From NCBI GenBank assembly GCA_947497635.1, contig CANMHZ010000033.1, positions 1 to 9,210 of the forward strand: 9,210 bases of DNA, written 5' to 3'. Shown one piece after another: positions 6,522 to 9,210 of the stretch. The position numbers were made by a program, and so were the translations under genes. The stretch's first letter is position 1. Each line of letters opens with the position of its first letter. Below the pieces are notes generated by a model. That model made no database searches and was not told the origin of the DNA. It saw only the letters and a program-made list of their open reading frames with translations. The DNA comes from Helicobacteraceae bacterium. GTDB taxonomy: Bacteria > Campylobacterota > Campylobacteria > Campylobacterales > Sulfurimonadaceae.

Positions 6522-8495
6522 TTATAATTTCCTTATTTTGGCTATCTCATCACGCAAACGTGCCGCTTCTTCAAACTCTAGCTTTTTCGCCGCTTCTTTC
6601 ATCTTGAGACTCAACTCCTCGACCAATTTCTTCCGCTCGGCGGCGGGGAGTGTCTTCGCTTTTTTAGAGCGGTTGTAAAGGTCACCCACGTCCTCAACTT
6701 TGAGATTCTCATCAAGAGAGCGTTTGGTCGTTGTTGGGGTGATACCGTGTTCGCGATTGAACGCCTCTTGTTTTTCACGCCGTGCATCGGTTTTGGCAAT
6801 GGCACGTTCCATGGAACCTGTAATTTTGTTTGCATAGAGGATGACCCGCCCGTGTTCATTACGTGCGGCACGTCCGATGGTTTGGATAAGGGCAGTTTCG
6901 GAACGTAAAAACCCCTCTTTGTCGGCATCAAGAATTGCTACCAAACTCACTTCGGGGAGATCAAGCCCCTCTCGTAGAAGATTGATCCCGATAAGAACAT
7001 CAAAATCCCCAACACGAAGACCACGGATAATTTGGTTCCGCTCAATCGTATCAATCTCGGAGTGCATATACTGCACTTTTATCCCCAAATCGGCGAGATA
7101 TTTGGTGAGGGCTTCCGCCATTTTTTTGGTCAATACCGTCACGAGAACCCGATCCCCTAACGCAACCGTTTTTTTAATCTCATCGTGTAAATCTTCGACC
7201 TGATTGGTAGAGGGTTTAATGAGGATAGGGGGGTCAAGCAATCCCGTAGGACGGATGATTTGTTGCGCCACGGTGGAGCTTAGTTCCAACTCTTGCATAG
7301 CAGGGGTTGCCGAGACAAAAAGATAATGGGGGGCTTTATGGAGATATTCATCGATCATAAGGGGGCGATTGTCCAACGCGCTTGGGAGTCTGAAACCGTA
7401 ATCAACCAATACCTCTTTACGACTCCGATCTGCTGCAAACATCCCCCGAAATTGGGGGAGACTCACATGGGATTCATCGACGATAATAAGATACTTATCG
7501 TGATGGAGGGTGAAATAATCCAGTAGCGTATAGGGAGCTTCCCCCGCTTTTTTGTCCGTCAAGAGGCGTGAATAGTTTTCGATCCCTTTACACATCCCTG
7601 TCGCTTGCAACATCTCCAGATCAAACTCACATCGTTGTCGTAGACGTTGAGCTTCGACGATTTTTCCTTGCGCTTCAAGCTCCTGTAGGCGTTCCCCTAA
7701 CTCATCTTCGATACGCTTGATAGCACGAGAGAGTTTCTCCGCTCCTACAGCAAATTGACTGGTGGCATAGATGGTAACGGTCTCTACTTTTTCGGTCACT
7801 GTGTTGCTCAGAGGTTCGAAAAAAATCATCCGCTCCACTTCATCCCCGAAAAATTCGATCCGCACCGCCTGATCCTGCCAATAAGGGGGATAAATGTCGA
7901 TCACCTCTCCATTAACCCGAAAATGCCCCCCATCGAAATAGCTGTCGTTACGGGCATACCCCATCTCAACGAGACGCAACAGCAATTTCTTTTGGTTGAT
8001 CTCATCCCCAACGGCGACGATTTGCACCATCTTCTCATACTCTTCAGGATCACCTAACCCGTAGTTAGCAGAGACGGAGGCAATAACGATCACATCATCG
8101 TAGCTAAGAAGATTGGCAGAAGCAGAGAGGCGTAACCGCTCTAGCTCCTCGTTAATAGAACTGTCTTTTTCGATGAACAAATCTTGACGGGGAATATACG
8201 CTTCAGGCTGATAATAATCATAGTAACTAACGAAGTACTCAACATGATTATCAGGGAAAAAGGAACGAAATTCACTGTAGAGTTGCGCCGCCAATGTTTT
8301 GTTATGGGTCATGATGATAGTGGGGAGCTGAACGCTTTCAATTACCTTTGCCATGGTAAAAGTCTTACCGCTACCCGTAACTCCCTCTAAGGCTACATAA
8401 CGTTCCCCATTTTTGATACCATTAGTGAGTGCTTCAATAGCAACGGGCTGATCACCAGCGGCTTGATAGGGAGTATGAACTTTAAAAATTGGCAA
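6522..8495 (-). CDS. uvrB: Excinuclease ABC subunit B
   Basis: UvrB is the damage-verifying helicase of nucleotide excision repair: it takes DNA from UvrA, inserts a beta-hairpin at the lesion and recruits UvrC. From the TTG at 8495 it has 657 residues, the length usual in Campylobacterota. Visible motifs: GDQPVAI (14-20), Walker A GVTGSGKT (38-45), the hairpin YYDYYQPEAYIP (91-102), the DEAD-like DESH (340-343), SATP (395-398), QTIGRAARN (538-546), and a C-terminal UVR motif FEEAARLRDEI (641-651) that contacts UvrC. The frame stays open to a TTG at 8534, but that codon overlaps a TATAAT promoter element and would lie upstream of the transcript start. The TTG at 8495 has AGGG 8 bases upstream and gives the normal UvrB N-terminus. 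dedA follows with no gap. Confidence 0.97.
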   Translation of the reverse strand: MPIFKVHTPYQAAGDQPVAIEALTNGIKNGERYVALEGVTGSGKTFTMAKVIESVQLPTIIMTHNKTLAAQLYSEFRSFFPDNHVEYFVSYYDYYQPEAYIPRQDLFIEKDSSINEELERLRLSASANLLSYDDVIVIASVSANYGLGDPEEYEKMVQIVAVGDEINQKKLLLRLVEMGYARNDSYFDGGHFRVNGEVIDIYPPYWQDQAVRIEFFGDEVERMIFFEPLSNTVTEKVETVTIYATSQFAVGAEKLSRAIKRIEDELGERLQELEAQGKIVEAQRLRQRCEFDLEMLQATGMCKGIENYSRLLTDKKAGEAPYTLLDYFTLHHDKYLIIVDESHVSLPQFRGMFAADRSRKEVLVDYGFRLPSALDNRPLMIDEYLHKAPHYLFVSATPAMQELELSSTVAQQIIRPTGLLDPPILIKPSTNQVEDLHDEIKKTVALGDRVLVTVLTKKMAEALTKYLADLGIKVQYMHSEIDTIERNQIIRGLRVGDFDVLIGINLLREGLDLPEVSLVAILDADKEGFLRSETALIQTIGRAARNEHGRVILYANKITGSMERAIAKTDARREKQEAFNREHGITPTTTKRSLDENLKVEDVGDLYNRSKKAKTLPAAERKKLVEELSLKMKEAAKKLEFEEAARLRDEIAKIRKL

Positions 8496-8503
8496 TGGGT
8501 GAA

Positions 8504-8507
8504 CCCT
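8504..8507 (-). promoter_or_regulatory. Ribosome binding site deciding the uvrB start
   Basis: AGGG on the minus strand lies 8 bases before the TTG at 8495. No ATG or GTG is in frame at the right distance, so this site supports a TTG start for uvrB. Confidence 0.6.
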
Positions 8508-8533
8508 AAATTGGTTTGGTCTAACTAGGCGCA

Positions 8534-8539
8534 ATTATA
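8534..8539 (-). promoter_or_regulatory. -10 element of the uvrB-dedA promoter
   Basis: The minus strand reads GCTATAATTGCGCC, a perfect TATAAT in the context typical of Campylobacterota vegetative promoters. The predicted transcript start near 8527 gives a leader of about 32 bases before TTG 8495. No clear -35 is present. The A/T-rich stretch TATAAAAAAC upstream (about 8551-8560) could serve instead. I saw no clear LexA-type operator in the gap. Confidence 0.65.
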
Positions 8540-8582
8540 GCGGAAATGCTGTTTTTTATAGGGGAGGGCTGCTTTACTAGCC

Positions 8583-9210
8583 TCACCCCACCCGTAACCC
8601 CACCTCTTCAGGAAACTGCATCGTTACACAGTGTAATGAGCCATGTTGACGGATAAGTACCGAACAGTCGATGGGGACAATAGTACGCCCACGAAACGCC
8701 CGTTCACAAATCGCAATCGCTTGGGCATCATGGGGATCGTTATAGACCGGGAGCAATACGGCATCATTGATAATGAGAAAGTTCGCATACGTCGCAGGGA
8801 GGCGTTCATCATCATAAAAATGGGGATTTGTCATCGGTAGGGCAATAAGTTTAAACGGCTCATCCTCCAAATTCCGCAACGCTTGCAACTCCTCTTCCAT
8901 CTTTTTCAGCTCTTCATAATGCTCATCGTTGACATCATCGCATTTGACATACATGATCGTATTGGTGTCGATGAAACGGGCGAGGGTATCAATATGACTG
9001 TCCGTATCGTCTCCCGCCAAATAACCGTGATTGAGCCACAAAATCTGCTCCACTCCAAACTCTTTTTTGAGGAGTGTTTCGGTTTGCTCTTTGGAGAGAT
9101 GAGGATTTCGATTTGGGTTGAGGAGACACTCGGCGGTGGTGAGAAGGGAACCCATGCCATTGGATTCTACCCCGCCCCCTTCCAAAATAAGATCAATTTT
9201 TTTCATAGGT
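8583..9210 (-). CDS. aguA: Agmatine deiminase, C-terminal part (5' end beyond the window)
   Basis: This belongs to the agmatine deiminase / peptidyl-arginine deiminase (PAD_porph) family, which converts agmatine to N-carbamoylputrescine and ammonia for polyamine synthesis. About 208 of roughly 330-370 residues are visible. The ATG at 9206 is internal: the family motif LEGGGVE follows directly, and the first third of the domain would lie upstream. Counting from that Met, the motifs are LLTTAECLLNPNRNPHLSKE (21-40), DDTDSHIDTLARF with catalytic H71 and D73, LPVYNDPHD (152-160), and the catalytic cysteine C193 in GSLHCVTMQ. The loop before the cysteine reads QHGSLHC, unlike the glycine-rich GGGNIHC of well-studied members. 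The gene ends 88 bases before the uvrB TTG and 44 before its -10. It is a separate unit because uvrB has its own promoter. The usual partner, N-carbamoylputrescine amidohydrolase, is not in view. Confidence 0.9.
   Translation of the reverse strand, partial: PMKKIDLILEGGGVESNGMGSLLTTAECLLNPNRNPHLSKEQTETLLKKEFGVEQILWLNHGYLAGDDTDSHIDTLARFIDTNTIMYVKCDDVNDEHYEELKKMEEELQALRNLEDEPFKLIALPMTNPHFYDDERLPATYANFLIINDAVLLPVYNDPHDAQAIAICERAFRGRTIVPIDCSVLIRQHGSLHCVTMQFPEEVGLRVG

Noticed and set aside
8551..8600. Possible GGGG...CCCC hairpin after agmatine deiminase acting as terminator
   Set aside because: The arms are short and imperfect with a long loop, and no T-run follows on the minus strand; it is not supported as a terminator.

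Overview
The window looks like chromosomal DNA from a Campylobacterota (epsilonproteobacterial) organism. Free-living sulfur oxidisers such as Sulfuricurvum or Sulfurimonas are a plausible home. I base this on the protein style: a UvrB of about 657 residues, a short penicillin-binding protein 1A without the extra domains of the E. coli enzyme, and a BioF-like gene close to pbp1A, which I recall as neighbours in Helicobacter pylori. The placement is inference; no rRNA or other marker gene is present.

Layout. Positions 1-134 carry the 3' end of an unidentified plus-strand reading frame that runs through a sharp 22-bp inverted repeat. Then come three tightly packed plus-strand genes: a BioF-like alpha-oxoamine synthase (127-1242), a short Opp/Dpp-type ABC ATPase (1248-1946) and a bifunctional class A penicillin-binding protein (1961-3925). 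A strong hairpin (3941-3970) marks the convergence with the minus-strand genes. Read from right to left, these are the C-terminal part of agmatine deiminase (8583 to the window edge), uvrB (6522-8495), a DedA-family membrane protein that abuts uvrB (5961-6521), and a membrane-bound sensor with a degenerate GGDEF and an apparently intact EAL domain (3958-5904).

How the genes relate. The plus-strand trio is probably one transcript, but its products (a biotin-type PLP enzyme, an orphan transporter ATPase and a cell-wall polymerase) share no obvious pathway. uvrB and dedA form a translationally coupled pair behind a clear TATAAT promoter. The GGDEF-EAL gene has its own TATAAT -10 element and is visibly richer in A+T than its neighbours, which suggests a separately acquired or fast-evolving module. 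Agmatine deiminase would feed putrescine synthesis; its partner amidohydrolase is not in the window.

No gene-free stretch exceeds 300 bases. I saw no tRNA, rRNA, CRISPR array, transposase or phage gene. Most of the window is ordinary housekeeping sequence, and I found no convincing new multi-gene system. The points most worth checking are the inverted repeat in the truncated first gene, the DedA protein that lacks the charged residues known from E. coli, the orphan short ATPase, the degenerate GGDEF domain, and the TTG start of uvrB.
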